Assembly: GCF_016783915.1 (NCBI RefSeq)
Contig: NZ_JADHVT010000004.1
Coordinates: forward strand, 39,281-103,280
Source of the DNA: Acidovorax sp.
GTDB taxonomy: Bacteria; Pseudomonadota; Gammaproteobacteria; Burkholderiales; Burkholderiaceae_C
Length of the DNA stretch: 64,000 bases
Reading direction: 5' to 3'
In this document: positions 1 to 8,461 of the stretch, one piece after another
Layout of the letters: the number at the start of each line of letters is the position of its first letter
Position numbering within the stretch: the stretch's first letter is position 1
Notes under the pieces: generated by a model
What the model saw: only the letters and a program-made list of their open reading frames with translations
What the model was told of the DNA's origin: nothing
The model's database searches: none
Program-made: the position numbers and the translations under genes

Positions 1-450
1 GTGGCGGTGATCGGGGTGCACGCAGCTACGGCCCAACTCCACCATGCGCGTGCGCAGCGTGCGCAAGCGCGTCAGGTCGAACTCGGTATCGCTGTACGTT
101 CCGCCCACCCGTTTGGCCTGCGCGGGCGTCAGCACCCGGTAAGTCCCAATGACTTGCTGACTGTGGGCATCGCGCACCAGAAGGTGCTCGCAATAGTCGT
201 CAAACAGGTCCACATCATGCCCAGGAATGGGGGTCGTCAATCGAGCGCCCATCTCTGCCGCAAACACCTCAAACCGCAGGCGTTGCGCCTCACGGACTTC
301 GTCTACATGCCTCGCCCAAGTCACCTCGATAGCGCCACGCGCCGGGGCAACATGCGCCGCGCCCGGCACAACGCCAGGACGCTGAACAATACCGGTGCCA
401 GCCGCCTCAGGCGATGTGGACAACTGCATCAAAGTGGGCAGGTCGTTCAT
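1..450 (-). CDS. GNAT-family N-acyltransferase, OlsB/hemolysin-like (C-terminus cut by window edge)
   Basis: The gene runs off the left edge, so only the first 150 residues are visible. It starts at the ATG at 450, preceded by a good Shine-Dalgarno GAAGGAGA. The readable part has the pattern of the OlsB/hemolysin branch of the GNAT fold: an R-F-E-V-F segment after a V-x-E-A-Q-R-L-R helix, then HDVDLFDDYCEHLLVRD, GTYRVL and V-E-L-G-R-S-C-V-H-P. Family members move an acyl group from acyl-ACP or acyl-CoA to an amine, for example in ornithine-lipid synthesis; the substrate here is inferred only from the family. It is divergent from the c-di-GMP gene at 646, with about 195 bp between them and no recognisable gene in that gap. 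Confidence 0.75.
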   Translation of the reverse strand, partial: MNDLPTLMQLSTSPEAAGTGIVQRPGVVPGAAHVAPARGAIEVTWARHVDEVREAQRLRFEVFAAEMGARLTTPIPGHDVDLFDDYCEHLLVRDAHSQQVIGTYRVLTPAQAKRVGGTYSDTEFDLTRLRTLRTRMVELGRSCVHPDHRH

Positions 451-645
451 GGACAACGTCTCCTTCGGTAAGAACGGGCACAGCTGGAATTTCCTAGAGG
501 AGCGGCAATCCGCTTTCCTGGCCGGGAGTGTGAAAGCCGCGCATGACACCCCCATGTCTCCGTTATGTCAAAGCCATGACACACCGCCGTGACCATTGAC
601 ACAGGCCCCGCCAACGACCTGCATAATTGATTGAGGAACTCCACC

Positions 646-3597
646 GTGTCTTCACCCGCCCTGCCCCCCACCCGCAGCCCCATCGCAGTCTTTGTGGCAG
701 TGTTTGTGCTGGCAGCAGCCTGTGCTGGGGCAGTGGTCTGGACGCTGGAACGCCAGGAACGTGCGCAGCAGCGCATCCAGGCGGCCGATGTGGCGGGCGA
801 TCATGTGCAGGCGCTGCAACGTGCCATCGAGTTGGCCCTATCGGCCAACAACACCCTGGTGGCACTGGTGCGCCAAGGCCACGGCAACGTACCTCAGTTC
901 GAGGAAATTGGCATGCAGATGCTGCCGTTCTATCCGGGTATCGCGGCCATGGGTCTGTCCCCGGGAGGGGTGGTGCAGCAGGTCGTACCGCGCAAGGGCA
1001 ACGAGAATTCGATTGGTTTTGACCAGCTCAACGATCCCCGCCAAGGGGCGGAGTCCGCGCGCGCACGCGAATCCGGCCTGCTGACACTGGCGGGCCCTAT
1101 GGAGTTGGTGCAGGGCGGCCTGGGGGTCGTGGGGCGCCAACCGGTGTACCTGGAAGACGACCTGGGGCGCCGGAACTTCTGGGGGTTCACTTACGTCACC
1201 ATCCGCCTGCCCGAGGTGCTGGCCACAGCCCGGCTACCCCAGCTCACGGAACGGGGTTTCCACTATCGACTGTGGCGTGTTCGCCCCGACAACAAACAGG
1301 AGCAGACGATTGCGACGTCTGACCCTCCGCCCACGAGCGACGCCGTAGGACGATCGCTGACCCTGCCCAATGGCCAGTGGACGCTCAGTCTGGCCCCTGC
1401 CAAGGGGTGGGGTGCGCCGGACGTGCTGGCCCTGCGCTGTGCAGTGGGTTTGCTGTTTGCGTTGTTGATGGGCTACCTCGCGCGCTTGCTGGTCGAATTG
1501 AAGGCGCACGAGCGCGGCCTTGCTACACAGGTGGCCCAGCGCACCTCCGAAATCCAGGCCACGCAGCAGCAGCTGAGCGCGACCATCGACGCCATTCCCG
1601 ATCCGTTGTTTGAATTCGATCAGGATGGCCGTTATTGCAGCGTACATAGTCCCCGCGCCGAGTTGCTCATGGGCCCTGCTGACCAGTTGATCGGCCGCCA
1701 TGTCACAGACGTGCTGCCCGCACTGGCCGCACTGACTGTGATGGATGTGCTCCATGAAGCACATTCCCAGGGCTGGTCCACCGGACGGCAAATCATGCTG
1801 GATCTGCCCGGCCTGGGGCCCACCTGGTTCGAACTTTCTGCGGCCCGCAAGACAGGCTCAGCGGGGGGGAAACCCCGCTTCATTCTGCTGTCCCGTGACA
1901 TCTCTGAACGCAAGCGCTCACAAGAACAACTGCAGCTGACAGCCCAGGTATTTGACCAGAGCGGCGAGGCCATCGTGATCGCCGATGCAGCCCACACCAT
2001 CGTGCGCATCAATCGGGCATTCAGCCGTATCACAGGCTACACAGAGGCGGAGGCCGTAGGGCGGTCGATGCGCCTGCTCACGGTGGCCGAGTCCACCCGC
2101 GACTTCAACGCTGACTCGGTGTACGCCCACCTGACTCAGCAGGGGCACTGGGAGGGTGAGGCCTGGGGCCGCCGCAAGGATGGATCGACCTACCCACAGT
2201 GGCTGTCCGTGAGCAGTGTGCGTGACGGCAACGGCAGTACCACCCACTCCATTACTTTGTTCCGCGACATCACGCTTCAGCGCGAGGCGCAAGACCGCAT
2301 CCAGCGGCTCGCGCATTTCGACCCCCTCACGGACCTGCCCAACCGCGCGCTCCTGTCCGAGCGTGCCCAGCGCCACATTGAACAAGAGCAAGCGCGGGGC
2401 GGAACACTGGCCCTGCTGTTCCTGGACCTGGACCATTTCAAGAACGTGAACGACTCCCTGGGGCACCGTATTGGCGACATCCTGCTGGTGGCCGTCGCGC
2501 GACGGCTGGAGTCGCTGCTGGGCCCGCAGGACACCGTATCGCGCCTGGGGGGTGATGAATTTTTGTTGCTACTGCCTGCTGCCTCGGCCGTGCAAGCGGC
2601 CGACGTAGCCAACCGGTTGCTGATCGCCGTGGCACAGCCGTTTCAGGTCGAGCCTTACGAACTCACAACCACACTGTCCGTGGGCATAGCCATGTATCCC
2701 GCGGACGGAGATTCGTTCGACACCCTGTACCAGCGAGCCGATGCCGCCATGTACCGCGCCAAGCAAAGCGGGCGCAACCGCTTTGGCTTTTTCACTGCAG
2801 ACCTGGAAGCTCGTACAGCCCGGGCCTTGCAGATCGAAAACGCACTGCGCCGGGCGCTGGAACGCAATCAGTTCGAGCTGCACTACCAACCCCAGGTATC
2901 ACTTACCACGCGCCAGGTGGTCGGAGCCGAGGCGCTGCTGCGCTGGAGCCACCCCGAGCTGGGCATGGTGTCCCCGGCAGAATTCATCCCCGTGGCAGAG
3001 AGCAGCGGCATGATCGTCGCAATTGGCGAGTGGGTGCTGAACACTGCCGTGCATGACACCAAGCGCTGGCTGGACCTGCAATTGCCACTGCGGGCTGTGT
3101 CTGTCAACCTGTCGGCGGTGCAGTTCCGTCACCCACAGTTGCCTGAAATGGTGACGCGCTGCCTGCAACAGGCTGGACTGCCCGCCCGCCGGCTGGAGCT
3201 GGAACTGACCGAGGGCGCTGCAGTGGACGACCCCGCTGCGGCACTGGCCATGATGGACCAATTGCATGACCGGGGCGTGCGGCTGTCGATGGATGACTTT
3301 GGCACAGGATATTCGTCGTTGAGCTACCTCAAGCGCTTCCAGATCTACAAGCTCAAGATCGACCAGTCGTTTGTGCGCGACCTTGACGATGATGCCAACG
3401 ACCGGGCCATCGTCAGCGCAATCATCCGCATGGCACAGGCACTGGGCATGCAAACCACTGCCGAAGGGGTGGAGACCGATGGCCAGCTGGAGTTTCTGCG
3501 CGCGCAGGGCTGCGACGAAGGGCAGGGTTACCTGTTCAGCCGCCCTCTGGCGGCCGATGCATTTGAAGCCTACCTGCGGGAACACCTGGCCCGCTGA
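646..3597 (+). CDS. Membrane-bound CHASE-PAS-PAS-GGDEF-EAL c-di-GMP enzyme
   Basis: This 983-residue protein probably makes and/or degrades cyclic di-GMP in response to a periplasmic ligand. I chose the GTG at 646 because GAGGAA lies 7 bases upstream; an in-frame TTG at 631 is the alternative. The order is an N-terminal membrane helix (about residues 10-30), a periplasmic CHASE domain (about 50-230), a second helix (about 260-285), two PAS domains (about 310-550), GGDEF and EAL. The GGDEF motif is intact (G635-F639) and EAL is E762-L764. The EAL metal and catalytic signatures VNLS, LELTEG, DDFGTGYSSL, KLKID and AEGVET are all present. The inhibitory I-site RxxD five residues before GGDEF reads GPQD, so product feedback through that site is probably lost. 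The catalytic half is closely related to the next gene. Confidence 0.9.
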   Translation: MSSPALPPTRSPIAVFVAVFVLAAACAGAVVWTLERQERAQQRIQAADVAGDHVQALQRAIELALSANNTLVALVRQGHGNVPQFEEIGMQMLPFYPGIAAMGLSPGGVVQQVVPRKGNENSIGFDQLNDPRQGAESARARESGLLTLAGPMELVQGGLGVVGRQPVYLEDDLGRRNFWGFTYVTIRLPEVLATARLPQLTERGFHYRLWRVRPDNKQEQTIATSDPPPTSDAVGRSLTLPNGQWTLSLAPAKGWGAPDVLALRCAVGLLFALLMGYLARLLVELKAHERGLATQVAQRTSEIQATQQQLSATIDAIPDPLFEFDQDGRYCSVHSPRAELLMGPADQLIGRHVTDVLPALAALTVMDVLHEAHSQGWSTGRQIMLDLPGLGPTWFELSAARKTGSAGGKPRFILLSRDISERKRSQEQLQLTAQVFDQSGEAIVIADAAHTIVRINRAFSRITGYTEAEAVGRSMRLLTVAESTRDFNADSVYAHLTQQGHWEGEAWGRRKDGSTYPQWLSVSSVRDGNGSTTHSITLFRDITLQREAQDRIQRLAHFDPLTDLPNRALLSERAQRHIEQEQARGGTLALLFLDLDHFKNVNDSLGHRIGDILLVAVARRLESLLGPQDTVSRLGGDEFLLLLPAASAVQAADVANRLLIAVAQPFQVEPYELTTTLSVGIAMYPADGDSFDTLYQRADAAMYRAKQSGRNRFGFFTADLEARTARALQIENALRRALERNQFELHYQPQVSLTTRQVVGAEALLRWSHPELGMVSPAEFIPVAESSGMIVAIGEWVLNTAVHDTKRWLDLQLPLRAVSVNLSAVQFRHPQLPEMVTRCLQQAGLPARRLELELTEGAAVDDPAAALAMMDQLHDRGVRLSMDDFGTGYSSLSYLKRFQIYKLKIDQSFVRDLDDDANDRAIVSAIIRMAQALGMQTTAEGVETDGQLEFLRAQGCDEGQGYLFSRPLAADAFEAYLREHLAR

Positions 3598-3617
3598 CAA
3601 CTCGGGTTGAACGCATC

Positions 3618-3640
3618 AGGCGCCTTGTCGCTCAGGCGCG
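3618..3640 (+). terminator. Weak hairpin after the CHASE GGDEF-EAL gene
   Basis: A six-base-pair stem, GCGCCT (3620-3625) with AGGCGC (3634-3639), closes an 8-base loop about 20 bases after the stop codon. No T-run follows, so it is at best a weak or factor-dependent terminator or a 3'-end stabiliser. Confidence 0.25.
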
Positions 3641-3744
3641 TTGAAGGTTGAAGAGCTGGACTGGCGGCTGTCGTACGGCAGAACATGTGGCACCGCACCT
3701 GAGGCATACCCTCAAACGGCTTGTAAGCTGCCGCTGCTACACTT

Positions 3745-3759
3745 TGGCACAATTTTTGA
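3745..3759 (+). promoter_or_regulatory. Possible sigma-54 (-24/-12) promoter for the second GGDEF-EAL gene
   Basis: TGGCAC at 3745-3750 and TTGA at 3756-3759 match the sigma-54 consensus TGGCAC-N5-TTGC, with exactly 12 bases between the GG and the GA that replaces the usual GC. Transcription would start near 3771, about 20 bases before the ATG at 3791. The GA mismatch and the lack of any recognised activator site keep this tentative. Confidence 0.3.
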
Positions 3760-3790
3760 GGCCATCTGGCCCTGCCGCCGTTCTGGTCTT

Positions 3791-6022
3791 ATGTATTCGC
3801 TGTTCAGCACTCCGCCCTCGCAGCGCGCCGGAGTGCCTCCTGACACCCCACTGCAACGCACCCTGCGTGAACAACAGACCCTCCTGGATAGCGCGGGAGT
3901 GGGTATCGTGTTCCTGCGCCAGCGCAGCGTGGTGCGCTGCAACCAGCGATATGCCGAAATTTTTGGCTATGGCAGCCCTGCCCGCTTGGTAGGACTCAAT
4001 ACCGAGGCTTTCTACCCAGACCGCGATGCCTTTCGGGATCTGGGGCGCACCGCCTATCCCGTGCTGGCGCAGGGGCAGTCATTTCGCATCGAACGTCAGC
4101 TGCGCCGCCGTGATGGCACGCTGTTCTGGGGCAGCCTCACAGGAAGGCTCATCAATCCACACGACATCGGTGAGGGCTCGATCTGGATCGTGGACGACAT
4201 CGATGAGCAAAAGCGTGCCCAGGCCGCACTGAATGCCGCTGTGCGCGAAAAACAATTGCTGTTTGACAGTGCCATGGTCGGCATCGTGTTCCTGCGCGAC
4301 CGGTATTTGACCCGCTGCAACCACCACTTTGAGCAGATGCTGGGCTTCGAGCCGGGTGAACTCATGGGCAGTTCATCGCGCCGCTGGTACGCCAGCGACG
4401 CAGCCTGGCAAGAAGTGGGCCGCCGCTGCTACCCGTCGCTGGTGGCAGGACAGTCGTACGAGGGCGAGGTGGAGCTATGCCGCAAGGACGGTACCCCCGT
4501 GATCTGCGAAGTCCGCAGCAAATGCATCGATCCGGCGGACCCTGCCCAGGGCACCATCTGGATCACCATGGACATCACCGACCGCAAACGCGCACAGGCG
4601 GTGTTGGCCCAGGCCCATGAGGAGCTGGAGCGGCAGGTGCAAGACCGCACGCGCGAGCTGCGCGAGACGGTGGAAAACCTGCACCGTGAAATCAATGACC
4701 GCAAGGCCGACCAGGAGCGTATCTACTGGCTGGCTCACTACGATGCACTGACTGGCCTGCCCAACCGGGCCCTGCTCGCGGAACGTGCGCAGCAGGCCAT
4801 TCAGGTGGCCCAGGAGAACCAGACACCGCTGGCCGTCATCTTCTTGGACCTGGATCACTTCAAGCACGTCAACGACTCTCTGGGTCACCGGGTAGGCGAT
4901 GTGCTGCTGGTCGAGATTGCCAAACGCCTGCGCGCTGTGGTGCGCGACAAGGACACGGTGTCTCGCCTGGGAGGGGATGAGTTCATCCTGCTTCTGCGGG
5001 GCGCTGATGCGCGGGGCGCAGCCCGGGTCGCCAGCAAGTTGCAGGAGGCATCGCGTCAGCCGTACCAGATCGACCATCACGAGCTCACCATGGCCCCGTC
5101 GATGGGCATTGCGCTGTTCCCCCAGGACGGGCACGACTTCGACACGCTGACCCAATCGGCCGATGTGGCCATGTACCGTGCCAAGCTGGATGGGCGAAAT
5201 ACCTTTCGCTTCTTCACCCCCGAGATGCAGGCTCAGTCGGTGCGTGCCTTGCAGCTCGAAAACGCATTGCGCCGCGCCCTGGAGCGCGAGCAGTTTCACC
5301 TGCACTACCAGCCTCAGATGCACCTGGCCACGGGCACTGTACGCAGTGTGGAAGCCCTGCTGCGCTGGCAACACCCCCAGCTGGGTGCAATTTCTCCGGG
5401 AGAGTTCATTCCCATCGCGGAAGACAGCGGGCAGATTCTGCAAATCGGCGAGTGGGTGCTGCGCACAGCACTGGCCCAGCTCAAGACATGGCGCAGCTGC
5501 GGATTTCCCGAACTCACAATGGCGGTCAACCTCTCGGCCATCCAGTTTCGCCAGCCACAACTGCCAGAGCTGGTAAGTCGGGTGCTGGCGGAGTCAGACC
5601 TGCCCCCTGATTCGCTGGAATTGGAGCTGACGGAGGGCGTGGCCGTAGATGACCCCCATGCGGCAGTTGCCACCATGGACCAGTTGCATGCACGTGGGGT
5701 GCGAATGTCGATGGACGACTTCGGCACGGGCTACTCGTCACTCAGCCAGCTCAAACGATTCCAGATCTTCAAGTTGAAAATCGATCAATCCTTTGTGCGC
5801 GACCTGGGCAACGACAGCAACGACCGCGCCATTGTCAGCGCCATCATCCGCATGGCGCAGGCGCTGGGCATGCGGACCACGGCGGAGGGGGTGGAAACCG
5901 AGAGTCAGCTGGCCTTTTTGCACGAACAAGGTTGCGACGAAGCGCAGGGCTACCACTTCAGCACGCCGCTGCCAGCAGAACAGCTGGAACGCTTCATGCG
6001 GCAACACACAACGGCGCACTAA
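3791..6022 (+). CDS. Soluble PAS-PAS-GGDEF-EAL c-di-GMP enzyme
   Basis: This 743-residue cytoplasmic protein has two PAS sensor domains (about 25-155 and 155-285), a short coiled coil rich in E/R/Q (about 285-320), GGDEF (G394 to F398) and EAL (E521-L523). The frame stays open upstream to 3641, but the ATG at 3791 begins the recognisable protein. The inhibitory I-site is intact as RDKD (385-388), unlike the upstream paralogue. EAL catalytic signatures (VNLS, LELTEG, DDFGTGYSSL, KLKID, AEGVET) are all kept, so both cyclase and phosphodiesterase activity are possible. The two PAS domains resemble each other (GIVFLR...RCN...), which suggests internal duplication. No membrane segment is seen. The cofactor or ligand of the PAS domains cannot be read from sequence alone. 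Confidence 0.88.
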   Translation: MYSLFSTPPSQRAGVPPDTPLQRTLREQQTLLDSAGVGIVFLRQRSVVRCNQRYAEIFGYGSPARLVGLNTEAFYPDRDAFRDLGRTAYPVLAQGQSFRIERQLRRRDGTLFWGSLTGRLINPHDIGEGSIWIVDDIDEQKRAQAALNAAVREKQLLFDSAMVGIVFLRDRYLTRCNHHFEQMLGFEPGELMGSSSRRWYASDAAWQEVGRRCYPSLVAGQSYEGEVELCRKDGTPVICEVRSKCIDPADPAQGTIWITMDITDRKRAQAVLAQAHEELERQVQDRTRELRETVENLHREINDRKADQERIYWLAHYDALTGLPNRALLAERAQQAIQVAQENQTPLAVIFLDLDHFKHVNDSLGHRVGDVLLVEIAKRLRAVVRDKDTVSRLGGDEFILLLRGADARGAARVASKLQEASRQPYQIDHHELTMAPSMGIALFPQDGHDFDTLTQSADVAMYRAKLDGRNTFRFFTPEMQAQSVRALQLENALRRALEREQFHLHYQPQMHLATGTVRSVEALLRWQHPQLGAISPGEFIPIAEDSGQILQIGEWVLRTALAQLKTWRSCGFPELTMAVNLSAIQFRQPQLPELVSRVLAESDLPPDSLELELTEGVAVDDPHAAVATMDQLHARGVRMSMDDFGTGYSSLSQLKRFQIFKLKIDQSFVRDLGNDSNDRAIVSAIIRMAQALGMRTTAEGVETESQLAFLHEQGCDEAQGYHFSTPLPAEQLERFMRQHTTAH

Positions 6023-6081
6023 GGGGCTGCGGGGCCACTCATGGCGAGGCAGGGACCGCTGCGTCGCCAAGCCCCCAGAAT

Positions 6082-7416
6082 TCAACCCGCGCGGGCGGCG
6101 TCAGCCAAGCGCTGCGCGCAAGAGCTGGCCAATTGCGCGTCGCGCGCCTCCACCATCACCCGCAGCAGAGGCTCGGTGCCACTGGCGCGGATCAGTACGC
6201 GGCCCGAGGAGCCCAACTGCTGCTCAACCGCGTGCGTGGCCTCTGCCAGTACGCGGTTGGCCTTCCAGTCCTGCCCTGGCGCCAGACGGACGTTGAGCAA
6301 GACCTGCGGGTAGAGCGTGATGTCTGCCAACAGCTGAGCCAGCGTGCGGCCACTGCGCACACAAGCCTGCAGCACCTGCAGGGCACTGACCAGACCGTCG
6401 CCGGTGGTGTGTCGGTCCAGGGCCAGCAGATGCCCGGACCCCTCCCCGCCCAACACCCAGTGGTGGCGCGCCAGTTCTTCCAGTACGTACCGGTCACCGA
6501 CCTTGGCGCGTACAAACTTCACTCCCTTGGCCTGCAGCGCCACCTCTACCGCCATGTTGGTCATCAGCGTGCCCACCACGCCAGGCACGTGCTCGTCACG
6601 GCCCATGCGGTCTGCGGCCATCAGGTACAGCAGCTCGTCACCGTTGTACAGCCGCCCCGTGGCGTCCACAATCTGCAACCGGTCTGCATCGCCATCCAGC
6701 GCAATGCCGTAGTCGGCACGGTTGGCACGGACAGCGCGTACCAAGGCGTCGGGGTGTGTGGCCCCCACTTCCTGGTTGATGTTGAGACCATCGGGTGCAC
6801 AGCCAATCGACAGCACCTCTGCACCCAGCTCGTGAAACACCTTGGGCGCCACCTGGTACGCAGCACCGTGGGCGGCATCCACCACGATCTTCAGGCCCTT
6901 GAGCGTCAGGTCCTGGGGAAAGGTGCTCTTGCAAAACTCGATGTAACGCCCGGCTGCATCGTCCAGGCGTCGCGCCTTGCCCAGGCTGGCCGAATCGACC
7001 CAGACAGGTGGCTCGGACAGTGCGGCCTCCACCGCCAACTCCCAGGCGTCTGACAGCTTGGTGCCTTGTGCACTGAAGAACTTGATGCCATTGTCAGGGT
7101 AGGCGTTATGGCTGGCACTGATGACCACGCCCAGACTGGCGCGCTGGGCGCGGGTCAGGTAAGCGACGCCGGGCGTGGGCAACGGCCCCAGCAGCACCAC
7201 ATCCACCCCTGCCGAGTTGAAGCCAGACTCCAGCGCGCTTTCGAGCATGTAGCCCGAGATGCGCGTGTCCTTGCCGATCAGCACCGTGGGCCGCTCCTCC
7301 GTGCGGCGCAACACGCGACCCACGGCATGGGCAAGGCGCAGCACAAAATCCGGCGTGATGGGCGGTTGCCCCACGGTGCCACGGATGCCATCGGTTCCAA
7401 AGTATTGGCGTGTCAT
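6082..7416 (-). CDS. glmM: Phosphoglucosamine mutase
   Basis: GlmM converts glucosamine-6-phosphate to glucosamine-1-phosphate, the step before UDP-GlcNAc for peptidoglycan and lipopolysaccharide. The 444-residue length equals the usual size. The N-terminus FGTDGIRG is the family signature. The phosphorylated active serine is S102 in ISASHN, the metal loop is DGDADR, and [14 protein letters not shown] is the C-terminal phosphate-binding loop. It lies 91 bases downstream of folP, and ftsH-folP-glmM is a widely conserved order, so it is probably expressed in the same transcript. The convergent GGDEF-EAL gene ends 59 bases away. Confidence 0.97.
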   Translation of the reverse strand: MTRQYFGTDGIRGTVGQPPITPDFVLRLAHAVGRVLRRTEERPTVLIGKDTRISGYMLESALESGFNSAGVDVVLLGPLPTPGVAYLTRAQRASLGVVISASHNAYPDNGIKFFSAQGTKLSDAWELAVEAALSEPPVWVDSASLGKARRLDDAAGRYIEFCKSTFPQDLTLKGLKIVVDAAHGAAYQVAPKVFHELGAEVLSIGCAPDGLNINQEVGATHPDALVRAVRANRADYGIALDGDADRLQIVDATGRLYNGDELLYLMAADRMGRDEHVPGVVGTLMTNMAVEVALQAKGVKFVRAKVGDRYVLEELARHHWVLGGEGSGHLLALDRHTTGDGLVSALQVLQACVRSGRTLAQLLADITLYPQVLLNVRLAPGQDWKANRVLAEATHAVEQQLGSSGRVLIRASGTEPLLRVMVEARDAQLASSCAQRLADAARAG

Positions 7417-7507
7417 GTTCTAGCGTCTCCTCGTACGGATCTCAGTATGTTGTTGTCGAAGGCAGGGTTTGACGCCCCACTACCCGGCTCCCTGATCGCT
7501 GACTCCC

Positions 7508-8338
7508 TCAGCCAGATCGCTGCATCGCGGACCACACAGCCAGCGCTGTCACCGTCTCGCGCACATCGTGTACACGCACCACCGATGCGCCCCGCTCCAC
7601 CGACAGCAAGGCTGCGGCCACACTGGGTATCATGCGCTGGTCTACCTCCAGCCCGGTGATCGTGCCCAGCGACGACTTGCGCGACCACCCTGCCAACAGC
7701 GGGTAGCCAGCGGCCAACAGCTCGGACTGTCGTGCCAGCAAGGCAAAGTTCTGTTCCACCGTTTTGCCGAAACCAATGCCTGCATCCAGCAGGATGCGAG
7801 CCTTTTCGACCCCAAGCGCCAGTAGATTATGCGCCTGCAGCTCTAAAAATGATAGCACCTGGGGCACTACATCCCCCTCCATAGGCGCCTGCTGCATGGT
7901 CTGCGGGTCGCGGTGCATGTGCATCAGGCACACGCCACACTGCCGGTGTGCAGCCACCGCCGCCGCAGCTCCGGGCTGTCGCAGGGCCCAGATGTCATTG
8001 ACGATGTCAGCTCCCAGATCCAGCACAGCGCGCATGACGTCCGGCTTGTAGGTGTCCACCGAAATCGGAACACCCAGCGCCACAGCCTCACGCACCAAGG
8101 GAACGACACGAGACAGCTCCTCATCCAGCGGCACAGCAGGGCTACCCGGGCGGGTGGACTCACCACCGATATCCAGGATATCTGCGCCCTCTTTCAACAG
8201 CTGTTCGCAATGCCGCAGCGCAGCAACCGTGGAGCCATGGCGCCCACCATCGGAGAAAGAGTCGGGTGTGACGTTGACGATGCCCATGACCTGGGGACGG
8301 ACCAAGTCAATTGCGAAGCGAGAGGTTTGCCAGATCAT
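7508..8338 (-). CDS. folP: Dihydropteroate synthase
   Basis: FolP condenses p-aminobenzoate with dihydropterin pyrophosphate in folate synthesis and is the sulfonamide target. The 276-residue protein shows MGIVNVTPDSFSDGG, DIGGESTRPG, DTYKP, GIGFGK and WSRKS in the expected order. The frame is open back to 8440, but that stretch contains the ftsH terminator (8412-8438), so I take the ATG at 8338, giving the normal family length. No strong Shine-Dalgarno is visible. About 15 residues in the middle (LSFLELQAHNLLALG) are encoded by a copy of the dispersed repeat at 7812-7857 and use codons such as TTA and CTA that are rare in this genome. The catalytic loops are not touched. Confidence 0.95.
   Translation of the reverse strand: MIWQTSRFAIDLVRPQVMGIVNVTPDSFSDGGRHGSTVAALRHCEQLLKEGADILDIGGESTRPGSPAVPLDEELSRVVPLVREAVALGVPISVDTYKPDVMRAVLDLGADIVNDIWALRQPGAAAAVAAHRQCGVCLMHMHRDPQTMQQAPMEGDVVPQVLSFLELQAHNLLALGVEKARILLDAGIGFGKTVEQNFALLARQSELLAAGYPLLAGWSRKSSLGTITGLEVDQRMIPSVAAALLSVERGASVVRVHDVRETVTALAVWSAMQRSG
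7812..7857 (-). repeat. Dispersed repeat, copy 1, inside folP
   Basis: On the minus strand this reads GCTATCATTTTTAGAGCTGC then GCGCATAATCTACTGGCGCT, which matches the repeat family (CTAT-AAATTT-TAGCT block, then paired GCGC blocks). It is fully within folP and keeps the frame open. Confidence 0.5.
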
Positions 8339-8411
8339 GCCGATCACACCCGTGCAGATTTCGAAATAGCGGCTCGATAAAGCATTCCGCAAGAAAAAAC
8401 GATGGTCCCCA

Positions 8412-8438
8412 TGAAAAACGGGGCACAAGGCCCCGTTC
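8412..8438 (-). terminator. Rho-independent terminator after ftsH
   Basis: On the minus strand AACGGGGC and GCCCCGTT form an 8-bp stem (8430-8437 with 8417-8424) around a 5-base loop, followed by T residues. It sits 24 bases after the ftsH stop codon and before folP, so it may attenuate read-through into folP-glmM. Confidence 0.8.
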
Positions 8439-8461
8439 AAACGGCTGGACCGCGAGCCCGG

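Noticed and set aside
8339..8440. A longer FolP N-terminus
   Set aside because: The extra residues are encoded by the ftsH hairpin terminator and do not match the family.
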